Shown: positions 8,991 to 18,080 of the stretch, one piece after another
Layout of the letters: the number at the start of each line of letters is the position of its first letter
Position numbering within the stretch: the first letter of the stretch is position 1
Assembly: GCA_003970805.2 (NCBI GenBank)
Contig: CP051152.1
Location: 2,666,001-2,730,000 of the forward strand
Direction: 5' to 3'
Origin: Undibacterium piscinae
GTDB lineage: Bacteria; Pseudomonadota; Gammaproteobacteria; Burkholderiales; Burkholderiaceae_D
Length of the DNA stretch: 64,000 nucleotides
Notes under the pieces: generated by a model
Database searches by the model: none
What the model saw: only the letters and a program-made list of their open reading frames with translations
Told to the model about the DNA's origin: nothing
Program-made: the position numbers and the translations under genes

Positions 8991-10628
8991 CTACATGGTA
9001 TTTTTTCTATGTTGCTCCAGGATACAAAGCGCCGCTTTCTCGGCGATCATCAAAGTCGGTGAATTGGTATTGCCGGAAGTAATCGTCGGCATGACGGAAG
9101 CGTCCGCCACCCGTAAGCCGGTAACTCCCAGCACGCGCAACTGGCTATCGACCACAGCACTAACATCGTCAAGCCGCCCCATCTTGCAGGTACCGACCGG
9201 ATGAAATATCGTCGTGCCTATCTCGCCGGCGGCCTTGGCCAATTCCTCTTCGCTCTGGAATTGCACACCCGGTTTCATTTCCTGCGGTGCATATTTTTTC
9301 AGCGCCGGTGCCGCCACGATCTGTCGTGTCAGCGTCAAAGAAGCTGCGGCAATCTGGCGGTCTTGCGCCGTGCTCAGGTAATTCGGCGTGATCTTGGGCG
9401 CCGCCAGCGGGTCGCTGCCGGCAATGCGCACATGGCCACGTGAAGTCGGGCGCAGATTGCAGACGCTGGCGGTAAATGCCGGAAACGTATGCAAAGGGTC
9501 GCCAAACTTATCCAGCGATAAAGGTTGCACGTGATATTCGAGATTCGCGCTTGCCTGGCTCGCATCTGATTTAGTGAACGCCCCCAGTTGCGAAGGCGCC
9601 ATCGCCATCGGCCCGCTGCGCGACCACAGGTATTCCATGCCGATTTTCGCCTTGCCGGCCCAACTATTGGCCATGGTATTGAGGGTCTTGGCACCGCTGA
9701 TGCGGAACGAAGAGCGGATTTGCAAATGGTCTTGCAGATTCTCGCCGACACCGGCCAATTGATGCACCAGCTCGACTCCAGCCTGCTGCAGATGTGCGCC
9801 ATTGCCTATGCCAGATTGCTGCAAAATCACCGGTGAACCTATCGCACCGGCAGCCAGTACCGTTTCCTTGGCCGATTCGGCAAACCATTCCTTACCGCCA
9901 CCGACAAACTCCACGCCGCTACAGCGTTTGACGCCATCTTTCAGCTCGATTTTCAGACGCTTGACCTGACAACCTGTCATGATGGTCAGGTTACCGCGTC
10001 CGGCCGCCGGCTGCAAAAACGCCTTGGAAGCGTTCCAGCGTATGCCGCGCTTTTGATTCACGTCGAAATAGCCGCAACCTTCGTTGTCGCCGCGGTTGAA
10101 GTCATCGGTATTCGGAATCCCGGCCTGTTGTGCCGCCGCACGGAAGGCATCGAGTATCTCCCACGACAGCCGCTGTTTTTCCACCCGCCATTCACCCTTG
10201 GCACCGTGAAATTCACTGTCGCCGGCATGATGATTTTCGCTTTTCTTAAACAGCGGCAAAACCTGATCCCAGCGCCAGCTATCATCACCGCTCAGAGCTG
10301 CCCACTGATCGTAATCACGCGCTTGGCCGCGCATGTAAATCATGCCGTTAATCGATGAACTGCCGCCCATCACCTTGCCACGCGGATAGATCAGGCTGCG
10401 CCCGTTCAGTCCGGCTTCGGCTTCGGTGCGGTACATCCAGTCGGTACGCGGATTATTGATGCAATGCAGATAGCCGACCGGAATATGAATCCAGACGTAA
10501 TCGTCCTTACCGCCCGCTTCCAGCAGCAGCACATTGTTATTGCTGTCTTTTGATAGACGGTTAGCCAGCACGCAACCGGCCGTGCCTGCACCGATGATGA
10601 TGTAATCGAATTTACCTGCTGATTCCAT
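8991..10628 (-). CDS. GMC-family flavin oxidoreductase (choline/alcohol dehydrogenase-like)
   Basis: A 545-residue FAD enzyme of the glucose-methanol-choline family. The dinucleotide motif YIIIGAGTAGCVLANRL starts at about residue 8, the GMC signature region PRGKVMGGSSSINGMIYMRG lies near residue 78, and the C-terminal catalytic region has FHPVGTCKMG and GNTNSPTLMIAEKAA. Such enzymes oxidise choline, aliphatic or aromatic alcohols with quinones or oxygen. I start at the ATG at 10628, which has an AAGAAAGAAG site just upstream; a longer form from 10655 would overlap the preceding gene. It follows the nitronate-monooxygenase-like gene by 16 bases, so they form one transcript. Substrate unknown. 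Confidence 0.88.
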   Translation of the reverse strand: MESAGKFDYIIIGAGTAGCVLANRLSKDSNNNVLLLEAGGKDDYVWIHIPVGYLHCINNPRTDWMYRTEAEAGLNGRSLIYPRGKVMGGSSSINGMIYMRGQARDYDQWAALSGDDSWRWDQVLPLFKKSENHHAGDSEFHGAKGEWRVEKQRLSWEILDAFRAAAQQAGIPNTDDFNRGDNEGCGYFDVNQKRGIRWNASKAFLQPAAGRGNLTIMTGCQVKRLKIELKDGVKRCSGVEFVGGGKEWFAESAKETVLAAGAIGSPVILQQSGIGNGAHLQQAGVELVHQLAGVGENLQDHLQIRSSFRISGAKTLNTMANSWAGKAKIGMEYLWSRSGPMAMAPSQLGAFTKSDASQASANLEYHVQPLSLDKFGDPLHTFPAFTASVCNLRPTSRGHVRIAGSDPLAAPKITPNYLSTAQDRQIAAASLTLTRQIVAAPALKKYAPQEMKPGVQFQSEEELAKAAGEIGTTIFHPVGTCKMGRLDDVSAVVDSQLRVLGVTGLRVADASVMPTITSGNTNSPTLMIAEKAALCILEQHRKNTM

Positions 10629-10644
10629 GAAACTTCTTTCTTGA

Positions 10645-11685
10645 TTAGCGTGCACTGTGCCATTCGTTAACTAAAGCGAGCATCAAATCGCTGACCGTCA
10701 GGTCGCGCGCCCTGGCCACACCTTGCCCTGCCCATAAAGACATCAACTCGGTATTCCTGGCTTTGCCGGCGCGCGCACGGATGCTGGCGGTCAAGGCATT
10801 TTGTATAGGATAAGCCGGTACCTGCGCTTGCACCGCGTCCATCAACTGCATGAATTTATTCTCCAGTCCGCGCGCCAGACGCCCGGAAATCGCACGCGTC
10901 TGACGGGTAGTGTCGCTGGTGGCAGCGAGCAGACGCTGTTTGTAGGCTGCGCCTATACCAGACTCGCTAGTGGTCAGGAAAGCCGTACCCATTTGCACCG
11001 CCTGCGCGCCTGCCGCCAGCGCCGCCGCAATCTGCATACCGTCCATAATGCCGCCGGCGACGATCAAAGGTAGGCTGATCTGAGGCCGGCATTCGCGTAG
11101 CAAGTCCATCACGCCCAGCGCAGAATCTTGTTGCAAACCGATGAAAGTGCCGCGATGGCCGCCCGCCTCTACCCCTTGCAGACAGATAGCGTCAGCGCCC
11201 ATGGCTTGCCAGACGATTGCCTCAGGCAGATTGGTGGCAGTACCGACCACCAGTATTCCGGCATCGTGCAAACGCTGTATCTGGCTGCCGTGCAAAATAT
11301 CAAAAGTAAAACTAGCGACAGCCGGACGCGCAATGATCAGGGCATCGAGTTGCGCATCAAAATCCTCGCACCAGCGGGTTGGCGTAGGCAAGGACTCGTC
11401 ACCCAATTCGGCCAATACCGGTTGCAGCAATAATTTCGCCGATTCCAGCGCCGCATAGTCAACCTGCGGTCGCGTCTGCACAAACAGGTTGATCGCAAAA
11501 GGCCGGTCCGTCAGACGGCGGATATGCTCGGCCTGTTCAATAATTGCCAATGGCGTCAATAAAGGAGCTGCCAGGGAACCCAGTCCGCCCGCATTCGAGA
11601 CCGCCGCCACCAACTCAGGCGTAGTAATGCCACCGGCCATAGGGGCTTGAATGATAGGGTATTTAGCTAGCGAAAGTATCGTCAT
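10645..11685 (-). CDS. Nitronate monooxygenase / NPD-family FMN enzyme
   Basis: A 346-residue TIM-barrel flavoprotein of the 2-nitropropane dioxygenase family. Diagnostic stretches are YPIIQAPMAGGITTPELVAA at residues 8-27, GVEAGGHRGTF in mid-protein (phosphate-binding and catalytic-histidine region of class I enzymes) and VAGGIMDGMQIAAALAAGAQ. Family members oxidise alkyl nitronates to carbonyl compounds or, in FabK relatives, reduce enoyl-ACP; the AGGH motif favours the monooxygenase. It is the first gene of a two-gene unit with the GMC oxidoreductase. No close functional link with the downstream transporter can be proven. Confidence 0.85.
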   Translation of the reverse strand: MTILSLAKYPIIQAPMAGGITTPELVAAVSNAGGLGSLAAPLLTPLAIIEQAEHIRRLTDRPFAINLFVQTRPQVDYAALESAKLLLQPVLAELGDESLPTPTRWCEDFDAQLDALIIARPAVASFTFDILHGSQIQRLHDAGILVVGTATNLPEAIVWQAMGADAICLQGVEAGGHRGTFIGLQQDSALGVMDLLRECRPQISLPLIVAGGIMDGMQIAAALAAGAQAVQMGTAFLTTSESGIGAAYKQRLLAATSDTTRQTRAISGRLARGLENKFMQLMDAVQAQVPAYPIQNALTASIRARAGKARNTELMSLWAGQGVARARDLTVSDLMLALVNEWHSAR

Positions 11686-12184
11686 ATTAAATATACTAGG
11701 GGTGAGTATGAATATAAAAAACTGAATGGTGCAGTATCTACCTGCGCTTTCAGGCTATTGATGCGGATACTCCTCTATGTCCTGCAGGCTGCGGGATCCG
11801 GCAACGCTCTGGCACAAGCAAGGACAGGCGCTTCACGATACCAGTGCGAGCAACATGGTAGCACTTTAATAATATCATCAAACTTATATCCAGCCACTTA
11901 GCCTGCAACTTAGTCTGGCACTTAGCCGGCGGGACCCATCATGCGGTGACTCCCTTACACCAAACTGAATCCTTAATTGCCAGGAAGAATCTTTTCATGG
12001 AATTGCCCAGCCGGACCGTCAACGACCCGGACAAAGTGTGGCAAAGCATCCCACAAAATTCCGGTTTACTACTCATAGGCATTAAATAGGGCAGGAAAAT
12101 TAACTATTCACGTCTATACTAATTTAATAAAAACCATCTGAAAAATTCTTTTATACCTTCATAAAAAAGCTTTTGGAGAGAGAC
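11686..12184. other. Non-coding gap between divergent transcription units
   Basis: About 500 bases separate the minus-strand nitronate monooxygenase gene from the plus-strand chemoreceptor gene. It must hold the two divergent promoters. I see no convincing gene, known riboswitch or strong hairpin. The last 60 bases before the chemoreceptor are AT-rich (AATTTAATAAAAACC region) and end in a good GGAGAG ribosome-binding site at 12175-12180. Confidence 0.6.
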
Positions 12185-13951
12185 ATGCTTAAGAATATTT
12201 CCATCAAGACTCGTCTGATTTTTATGATCAGCGTGTTGTCGTTGATCACCATCATCATAGGCGGCAGCGGAATTTTCGGACTTTCCAGCGTCAACGCTTC
12301 CCTGAAAACCGTGTATGAAGACAGACTGGTTTCGGCAGGACAACTTGATATGGTCATCCGCCTCATCCTGCGCAATCAACTCTTGGTCGCCAAGGCGCTG
12401 ACCGGCGATCCGGCAAAAATCAATCAGGAAATGGAGACCGTAGATAAAAATATTCTTGCCGCCAGCAAGATATGGGGCGAATACATGGCGACCTATCTGA
12501 CTCCGGACGAAAAGAAACTCGCCGAGCAATTCGCCCAGGCGCGCAAGGAATTTCTGGAAGAAGGCTTAAAACCGGCAATGGCGGCGGCACGCGCCCAGGA
12601 TCTGAAGCTGGCGAGCGAAATCCTGAACGGAAAAATGACCGAACGCTTCGATAAAGTGCGGGAGATACTTAACTCACTGATACAGCTGCAGCTTGAAGAA
12701 GGCAAAAGCGAGTACGAAAATTCACAGCACTTCTTCGAGAAATTCAGGATATTTTCAATCAGTATCATCGTGCTGGCGCTGGTATTCGGCAGCGTGCTCG
12801 GTTACTGGCTGATACGCGGCATCACCAGACCGCTCGATTATGCGGTACGGATCTCGCAAAACATCGCCGACGGTGATCTGACCCAGCAGATACGGGTGGA
12901 GTCAAATGACGAGACCGGCAAACTATTGCAGGCGCTCGATAACATGAATAAAAACCTGATACAAACCGTCAGCGAAGTACGGGTAGGCACCGACACCATC
13001 GCCACCGCATCGAGTGAAATTGCGGCAGGTAATCTCGATTTGTCTTCCAGGACAGAAGAGCAGGCATCAAGCCTGGAACAAACCGCCTCGGCCATGGAAG
13101 AGCTGACCTCGACGGTCAAACAAAATGCCGACAATGCCGGCCAGGCTAACCAACTGGTGGTGGCCGCATCCGATTATGCGGTTAAAGGACAAGACGTAGT
13201 CGGCCAGGTAGTGCAGACCATGGGCTCGATCAAGGAAAGCTCACGCAAGATTGTCGATATCATCGGCGTCATCGATGGCATCGCGTTTCAGACCAATATC
13301 CTGGCCCTGAATGCGGCGGTAGAAGCGGCACGCGCCGGTGAACAAGGGCGGGGTTTTGCGGTGGTGGCAAGTGAAGTGCGCAGCCTGGCGCAACGCTCAG
13401 CCAGTGCCGCCAAGGAAATCAAGACCTTGATTGATGATTCGGTTGAAAAAGTCGATAGCGGCAGCACCCTGGTCGACACTGCCGGCGTTACCATGGGGCA
13501 GATCGTCACCTCGGTCAAACAGGTGGCCGACATCATGAGCGAAATTGCCGCTGCCAGCCACGAACAAAGTGACGGCATCGAGCAGGTCAATCAAGCCGTC
13601 ATGCAGATGGATGAAACCACGCAACAAAATGCCGCTCTGGTAGAGCAAGCCGCAGCAGCCGCAGCCAGCATGCAAAATCAAGCCGCCAATCTGGCAGAAA
13701 CCGTCAGCATTTTCAAATTAAATACCAGCCAAATCAGCGCCAGACCATCAACGGCCATGCCACGCTCTAGCCAGGCCAGCCAAACCAGTCACACTGCGGC
13801 AAAAAAAAACCACCCGGCCTTGCCATGGCAAAAAAATCGCCTGCGGCAAAACCGGCAAGTAGCGCAAACAGCGCGGGTAATCCCGCCAAAGCCAGCAATA
13901 ATCCGGCAGAGGATTGGGAAGAGTTTTAAACGAAATACCCGAGGGGTTTAG
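12185..13951 (+). CDS. Methyl-accepting chemotaxis protein with out-of-frame tail
   Basis: A 588-residue inner-membrane chemoreceptor. A transmembrane segment at about residues 9-31, a four-helix-bundle-type sensor, a second transmembrane segment near 190, a HAMP domain ([20 protein letters not shown]) and a full cytoplasmic signalling hairpin (tip [20 protein letters not shown]) are present. The ATG at 12185 has GGAGAG 4 bases upstream; a TTG at 12173 overlaps that site and was rejected. The last ~48 residues are basic and unlike the family. Adding one A to the nine-A run at 13801-13809 would instead give an alanine/lysine-rich linker ending ...EDWEEF with stop at 13927-13929, a CheR/CheB-tethering-type pentapeptide. 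The real end is therefore probably 13929 in the other frame. Confidence 0.9.
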   Translation: MLKNISIKTRLIFMISVLSLITIIIGGSGIFGLSSVNASLKTVYEDRLVSAGQLDMVIRLILRNQLLVAKALTGDPAKINQEMETVDKNILAASKIWGEYMATYLTPDEKKLAEQFAQARKEFLEEGLKPAMAAARAQDLKLASEILNGKMTERFDKVREILNSLIQLQLEEGKSEYENSQHFFEKFRIFSISIIVLALVFGSVLGYWLIRGITRPLDYAVRISQNIADGDLTQQIRVESNDETGKLLQALDNMNKNLIQTVSEVRVGTDTIATASSEIAAGNLDLSSRTEEQASSLEQTASAMEELTSTVKQNADNAGQANQLVVAASDYAVKGQDVVGQVVQTMGSIKESSRKIVDIIGVIDGIAFQTNILALNAAVEAARAGEQGRGFAVVASEVRSLAQRSASAAKEIKTLIDDSVEKVDSGSTLVDTAGVTMGQIVTSVKQVADIMSEIAAASHEQSDGIEQVNQAVMQMDETTQQNAALVEQAAAAAASMQNQAANLAETVSIFKLNTSQISARPSTAMPRSSQASQTSHTAAKKNHPALPWQKNRLRQNRQVAQTARVIPPKPAIIRQRIGKSFKRNTRGV

Positions 13952-14224
13952 GCGACACTAAATCCCTCGATAGACTTATCGGCCTTCATTAACAAATTTC
14001 CGCGCGTATTTCTTTGCAGATTTCAGCACACCTATCAGGAGTCACGCAGAAATCACGCAACAACCAGGCAGAAGCCAGGAACATTTTCTGCAATCAAGGC
14101 CGCACTTCCCCGGCAAAATTAAGTGTCATAGCCCAGGCTATCTTTTTTGAAAAAAACTTCTTTTTAAAATGAAGGTACTATCTTATTTTTCAAAAAATAC
14201 TTAGTTCATTTGTAGAGGTTTTCT

Positions 14225-14956
14225 ATGTTCAAATTGAACGCTATCGCCGTTCTTCTGCTTGCCGCACATTTTCCTGCCAGCGCCAGCGACGAGCACATCA
14301 AGCTAGTGATACAGGAATTCACGCCTCTGACCCATACAAATCCAAAAAGCAATGCGATTGAGGGTGTGCTAAGCGATAAAATTCAGGAAATCATGAAACG
14401 TGCCGGCGTCAGCACAAGTATTCAAAGCACTTCGCTGGCGCGCGCTTTACAGGCCGCGCACTCAGAACAAAATACCTGCATGATAGGCTTACGCCGTACC
14501 GCGGAACGCGAATCGTCCTACACCTGGGTTGGCCCTTTAATTTCTGATGATTGGGTGCTCTACGGAAAAAAAGATAGCTCGATAAAATTAAAAAATTTTG
14601 AAGACGCCAAACCCTATCGCATAGGCTCTTACAAAAATGCCGCGACCGGTTTGCAATTACAGGAACAGGGCTACAAAATAGAATTTGCCAATGAAGACGA
14701 CGAAAATCCACGCTTGCTGGTAAATAATCGCATCGATTATTGGATCGTTTCTGAATTGCACGGTAGGTATATCGCGCAGCAGCAAGGCTACTGGAAAGAT
14801 ATCAGTCGCACCGTTCACTATAAACACATAGACTTATACATGCTCTGTCACCCGGAGATGGATAAACACAAGATAGACAAATTTAACCGGATTAATAAGG
14901 AATTAGACAAAGATGGCACACTTGGAAAACTCTTACAAAAATACGGGGTCCGTTAA
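14225..14956 (+). CDS. Orphan periplasmic solute-binding protein (SBP_bac_3 type)
   Basis: A 243-residue secreted protein: signal peptide with hydrophobic core LNAIAVLLLAAHF and cleavage after PASA about residue 20. The rest fits the type II periplasmic fold of polar amino-acid binding proteins (IQEFTPLTH near the mature start, GVLSDKIQEIMKRAGV, then LARALQAA and a C-terminal lobe). No permease or ATPase gene is adjacent. Such orphan versions are numerous in Oxalobacteraceae and may serve as sensor ligands or feed transporters elsewhere. Its stop TAA shares an A with the ATG of the next small gene, so the two are coupled. An AT-rich region with an AGAGG site precedes the start. Confidence 0.8.
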   Translation: MFKLNAIAVLLLAAHFPASASDEHIKLVIQEFTPLTHTNPKSNAIEGVLSDKIQEIMKRAGVSTSIQSTSLARALQAAHSEQNTCMIGLRRTAERESSYTWVGPLISDDWVLYGKKDSSIKLKNFEDAKPYRIGSYKNAATGLQLQEQGYKIEFANEDDENPRLLVNNRIDYWIVSELHGRYIAQQQGYWKDISRTVHYKHIDLYMLCHPEMDKHKIDKFNRINKELDKDGTLGKLLQKYGVR

Positions 14957-15228
14957 TGGCGCGTTCGACTAAGGCCAGCAATGCGGTGCTACGCCTGAAG
15001 CAGCGTAGCAATGACGCGCCCTACTCGATGGTCAGCATTTCAGACGGCCGGTTTTATCTGGTACTCAGCGGTGCCGGTGACAGCACAGAAAAACTCAATG
15101 AACCTTTAGAAATCGACGCCTTCGTCCATTTCGTTAACGGTATCAGCAAACTGGCGCCCAAAAAAGCCAGCAAGTTAGACATCGCCTTCGAAGAAAAACT
15201 GCAACGCTCGGGCAAACAGCCGGATTAA
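14956..15228 (+). CDS. Conserved-looking small hypothetical protein
   Basis: A 90-residue acidic/basic soluble protein that I do not recognise. It starts directly at the stop of the binding-protein gene (TAATG), which supports real translation. It has no signal peptide or membrane segment. The centre (PYSMVSISDGRFYLVLSG) looks like a small beta-sheet, followed by a helix (LEIDAFVHFVNGISKL) and a charged tail. Function unknown. Confidence 0.65.
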   Translation: MARSTKASNAVLRLKQRSNDAPYSMVSISDGRFYLVLSGAGDSTEKLNEPLEIDAFVHFVNGISKLAPKKASKLDIAFEEKLQRSGKQPD

Positions 15229-15280
15229 GCGCGCTTGCGTTATCATGACATTCCCTTAGTCTATTCCAGAAAGTACCTGC

Positions 15281-15727
15281 ATGAAATCACGTCTATTTGC
15301 ACTCGCTCTCGGTATCAGCATCGCCTTACCGGTCTCACACAGTTTGGCACAAACTGCGGCGACACCCGCAGCTGCAAGCACCATCCTTTCCCTGCAAAAA
15401 ATCGACAGTAAAATTGGTAACGGTAAAGAAGCCGTAGCCGGTAGCAAAGTCTCGGTTCATTACAGCGGCTGGCTATTTGACGCCAAGGCAGACAAGCAAC
15501 ATGGCGCAGCGTTTGACAGCTCGGTAGGACGCGGTCCGTTTAGCTTTCCGCTAGGCGCCGGTAGAGTGATCAAGGGTTGGGATCAAGGCGTAGAAGGTAT
15601 GAAAGTCGGCGGCAAACGCACCCTGATTATTCCGGCTGAACTCGGCTATGGTGAACGCGGCGCCGGTGGCGTCATTCCACCCAATGCCACGCTGATTTTT
15701 GATGTTGAATTATTGGACGTAAAGTAA
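15281..15727 (+). CDS. FKBP-type peptidyl-prolyl cis-trans isomerase, exported
   Basis: A 148-residue single-domain FKBP. A signal peptide (basic MKSR, hydrophobic LFALALGISIALPV, cleavage near SLAQ, residue 24) sends it to the periplasm. The FKBP domain occupies the rest: VSVHYSGWLFD, FSFPLGAGRVIKGWDQGVEG and AELGYGERGAGGVIPPNATL hold the conserved active-site aromatic and aspartate residues. It catalyses proline isomerisation in exported proteins. It is followed within 4 bases by the YgjP-like gene, possibly co-transcribed. Confidence 0.92.
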   Translation: MKSRLFALALGISIALPVSHSLAQTAATPAAASTILSLQKIDSKIGNGKEAVAGSKVSVHYSGWLFDAKADKQHGAAFDSSVGRGPFSFPLGAGRVIKGWDQGVEGMKVGGKRTLIIPAELGYGERGAGGVIPPNATLIFDVELLDVK

Positions 15728-15730
15728 ATC

Positions 15731-16285
15731 TTGACGCAAATTTTAACGCCCAAAGTAAATGATCAACTGACTTATCTGCAAGCTTACCCTGAACCATTGC
15801 AGGCGCAGGTTAAGCAGTTGATCAAAAACCAGAAGCTCGGCGAGCTTCTGCAAAAAAAATACGCAAAACCGCATGAAGTCCGTACCGACAAGGCGCTGTA
15901 TCTGTATGTGCAGGACATCAAAAATAATCATATGCGCAACGGTGAGCAAATCAGCAAAGTGGTCTACGACAACAAGCTGCATGTGATACGCAATGCGCTA
16001 GGCACGCACACCTATGTTTCGCGGATACAGGGCAATAAGCTCAAATCGAAACATGAAATCCGCATCGCCAGCCTGTTCAAGCAGGTACCGGAAGAATTGC
16101 TGAAAATGATCGTGGTACACGAACTGGCGCATCTGAAAGAGAAAGAGCACGACAAGGCTTTCTACAAATTGTGCAGTTACATGGAACCCAATTATCACCA
16201 ATACGAACTCGATTTGCGCCTATACCTGACCCAGATCGAGGTGTTTGGTGGCGAAGTCTGGAGTAATGGCACGCCGGCAGCGTAG
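15731..16285 (+). CDS. YgjP/DUF45-like metallopeptidase-fold protein
   Basis: A 184-residue soluble protein with the zinc-binding motif VVHELAHLKEKEHDKAFY near residue 131, the HExxH plus downstream His pattern of the YgjP (M48-like, SprT-related) family. The upstream stretch VIRNALGTHTYVSRIQGNKL is also characteristic. Activity is not established for the family. The start is a TTG at 15731; no clear ribosome-binding site is visible and the next methionine is far inside, so translation may depend on coupling to the FKBP gene, whose stop is 3 bases upstream. Confidence 0.8.
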   Translation: MTQILTPKVNDQLTYLQAYPEPLQAQVKQLIKNQKLGELLQKKYAKPHEVRTDKALYLYVQDIKNNHMRNGEQISKVVYDNKLHVIRNALGTHTYVSRIQGNKLKSKHEIRIASLFKQVPEELLKMIVVHELAHLKEKEHDKAFYKLCSYMEPNYHQYELDLRLYLTQIEVFGGEVWSNGTPAA

Positions 16286-16390
16286 TTTTATTGTCTTTTT
16301 TATTGGTTTTTTTGTTGGTTTTAGTCGCTCTCAGGCCTGAGAGAATTGCGCTTGGCTTACACTTAGCGTTTATTCTTTCCGGCCCTTCTC

Positions 16391-17860
16391 ATGTCTTATC
16401 TGCTCGCCCTCGATCAGGGTACCTCCAGTTCCCGCAGCATCATTTTTGACCTGGCCGGCAACATCGTCGGTTCGGCACAGCAAGAGTTCCGGCAGATTTT
16501 TCCGCAGCCGGGATGGGTAGAACATGACGCCATGGATATCTGGCAAAGCCAGTTAGCCACCACCAGGGCCGTGCTGGAAAAAACCGGCATCGCGCCAGCC
16601 GAGATCGCCGCGCTAGGCATCACCAATCAGCGTGAAACCACCATAGTCTGGAACCGCAAGACCGGCCAACCCATCAACCATGCGATCGTCTGGCAAGACC
16701 GCCGCACCGCAGATTATTGCGAACAATTGCGCAGCCACGGACATGCCACCGCCATCACGCAAAAAACCGGTTTGATACTCGACCCCTACTTTTCCGCCAG
16801 CAAAATCAAATGGATACTCGATCATGTGCCCGATGCGCGCGCCCAAGCCGAGCGCGGCGAACTGGCGTTTGGCACGGTAGACAGTTGGCTGGCCTGGCAA
16901 CTGAGCGAAGGCAGCCTGCATGTGACCGACGTCAGCAATGCCTCACGCACTATGCTGTGGAATATCCACCAGGCTTGCTGGGATGAAGAATTATTGGAAT
17001 TATTCCAGATACCGGCCGCCATCCTGCCTAGCGTGCATGCTTCCAGCCACCGCTACGGTGCCAGCAAACTATTCGGCGCGGCCATCCCGATTGCCGGTAT
17101 CGCCGGCGACCAGCAAGCGGCCTTGTTTGGCCAGGCTTGCTTTAAACCCGGCATGGCGAAAAACACCTATGGCACAGGCTGCTTCATGTTGCTGCATACC
17201 GGCAATCAATGCGCCAGTTCCGCCAATGGCCTGATCAGCACCGCAGCGTGCCAGGTTGATAGCCAGCCACAGTACGCACTGGAAGGTAGCGTCTTCATCG
17301 GCGGTGCGGTAGTGCAATGGCTACGCGACGGCTTAAAGGCGATACAAAATTCCACCGACGTCGAACAACTGGCCGCCAGCGTACCCGATTCGGGCGGCGT
17401 GGTATTCGTACCCTCGTTCACCGGCTTAGGCGCGCCTTACTGGGTGCCATCGGCCAAGGGCGCGATACTCGGCCTGACGCGCGGCACTACGGTCGGCCAC
17501 ATCGCGCGCGCCGCGCTGGAATCAATCGCCTTCCAGAGCACCGCCCTGCTGCAAGCGATGAACCGCGACGCCGCCACCCCTATCAGCGAATTACGGGTAG
17601 ACGGCGGAGCTTCGGCCAACAATCTGTTGCTGCAATTTCAGGCAAATCTATTGGGAATTCCTGTGATACGCCCGAAAGTGACGGAAACCACGGCGCTGGG
17701 CGCAGCCTATCTGGCCGGATTGGCGGTCGGTGTGTATAAAAATATCGATGAATGCGCCCAACAATGGCAGGAAGAACGGCGTTTTTTACCGACCATGAGC
17801 CGGGATCAGGCCAATGCGCTGATGCAGGAATGGGAAATTGCGGTAGGCCGGGTGCGCTAA
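16391..17860 (+). CDS. glpK: Glycerol kinase
   Basis: A 489-residue FGGY-family kinase that phosphorylates glycerol to glycerol-3-phosphate in the cytoplasm. Motifs are complete: [16 protein letters not shown] at the ATP-phosphate loop, NQRETTIVW, the glycerol-binding region [33 protein letters not shown] and the C-terminal FGGY signature region ([17 protein letters not shown]). Length is normal. No glpF, glpD or glpR adjoins it; it stands alone between the YgjP-like gene and the Pho-box-driven lipid genes. Confidence 0.97.
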   Translation: MSYLLALDQGTSSSRSIIFDLAGNIVGSAQQEFRQIFPQPGWVEHDAMDIWQSQLATTRAVLEKTGIAPAEIAALGITNQRETTIVWNRKTGQPINHAIVWQDRRTADYCEQLRSHGHATAITQKTGLILDPYFSASKIKWILDHVPDARAQAERGELAFGTVDSWLAWQLSEGSLHVTDVSNASRTMLWNIHQACWDEELLELFQIPAAILPSVHASSHRYGASKLFGAAIPIAGIAGDQQAALFGQACFKPGMAKNTYGTGCFMLLHTGNQCASSANGLISTAACQVDSQPQYALEGSVFIGGAVVQWLRDGLKAIQNSTDVEQLAASVPDSGGVVFVPSFTGLGAPYWVPSAKGAILGLTRGTTVGHIARAALESIAFQSTALLQAMNRDAATPISELRVDGGASANNLLLQFQANLLGIPVIRPKVTETTALGAAYLAGLAVGVYKNIDECAQQWQEERRFLPTMSRDQANALMQEWEIAVGRVR

Positions 17861-17885
17861 CGCCCATTATTCATGCGGCTGGCAG

Positions 17886-17941
17886 GCCAGGCATGCTGAA
17901 AACCCGCATAAACAGGGCGCTCCAGGCCTGGCATTTTTTTA
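17886..17941 (+). terminator. Probable terminator after glpK
   Basis: GCCAGGC (17886-17892) can pair with GCCTGGC (17926-17932), followed by a run of eight T. The loop is long (33 bases), so the call rests mostly on the T-run and the position just after glpK. Confidence 0.45.
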
Positions 17942-18003
17942 TTTGTTTCCCCCCGATGAGTAAGCAGCGCTACTTGTTGGCATTTCATCAAATATTCATT
18001 TAG

Positions 18004-18021
18004 CTGTCACCAGCTTGTCAC
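18004..18021 (+). promoter_or_regulatory. Pho box (PhoB operator) upstream of btaA-like gene
   Basis: CTGTCAC-CAGC-TTGTCAC: two 7-base half-sites in direct repeat with 11-base periodicity, the layout of the PhoB consensus (CTGTCAT, 4 bases, CTGTCAC). A weak -10 candidate TACCCT lies 11 bases downstream (18032-18037) and the start codon 60 bases downstream. This predicts phosphate-starvation induction of the following gene. Confidence 0.8.
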
Positions 18022-18080
18022 TTGTCTCGCCTACCCTTGTCTCCAAGACCTGCCGTGAACCGCACTAATTGGAGACAACG

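Noticed and set aside
11686..12172. Cyclic-di-GMP (GEMM) riboswitch before the chemoreceptor gene
   Set aside because: Such switches often precede chemoreceptor genes, but I found no matching conserved core in this gap.
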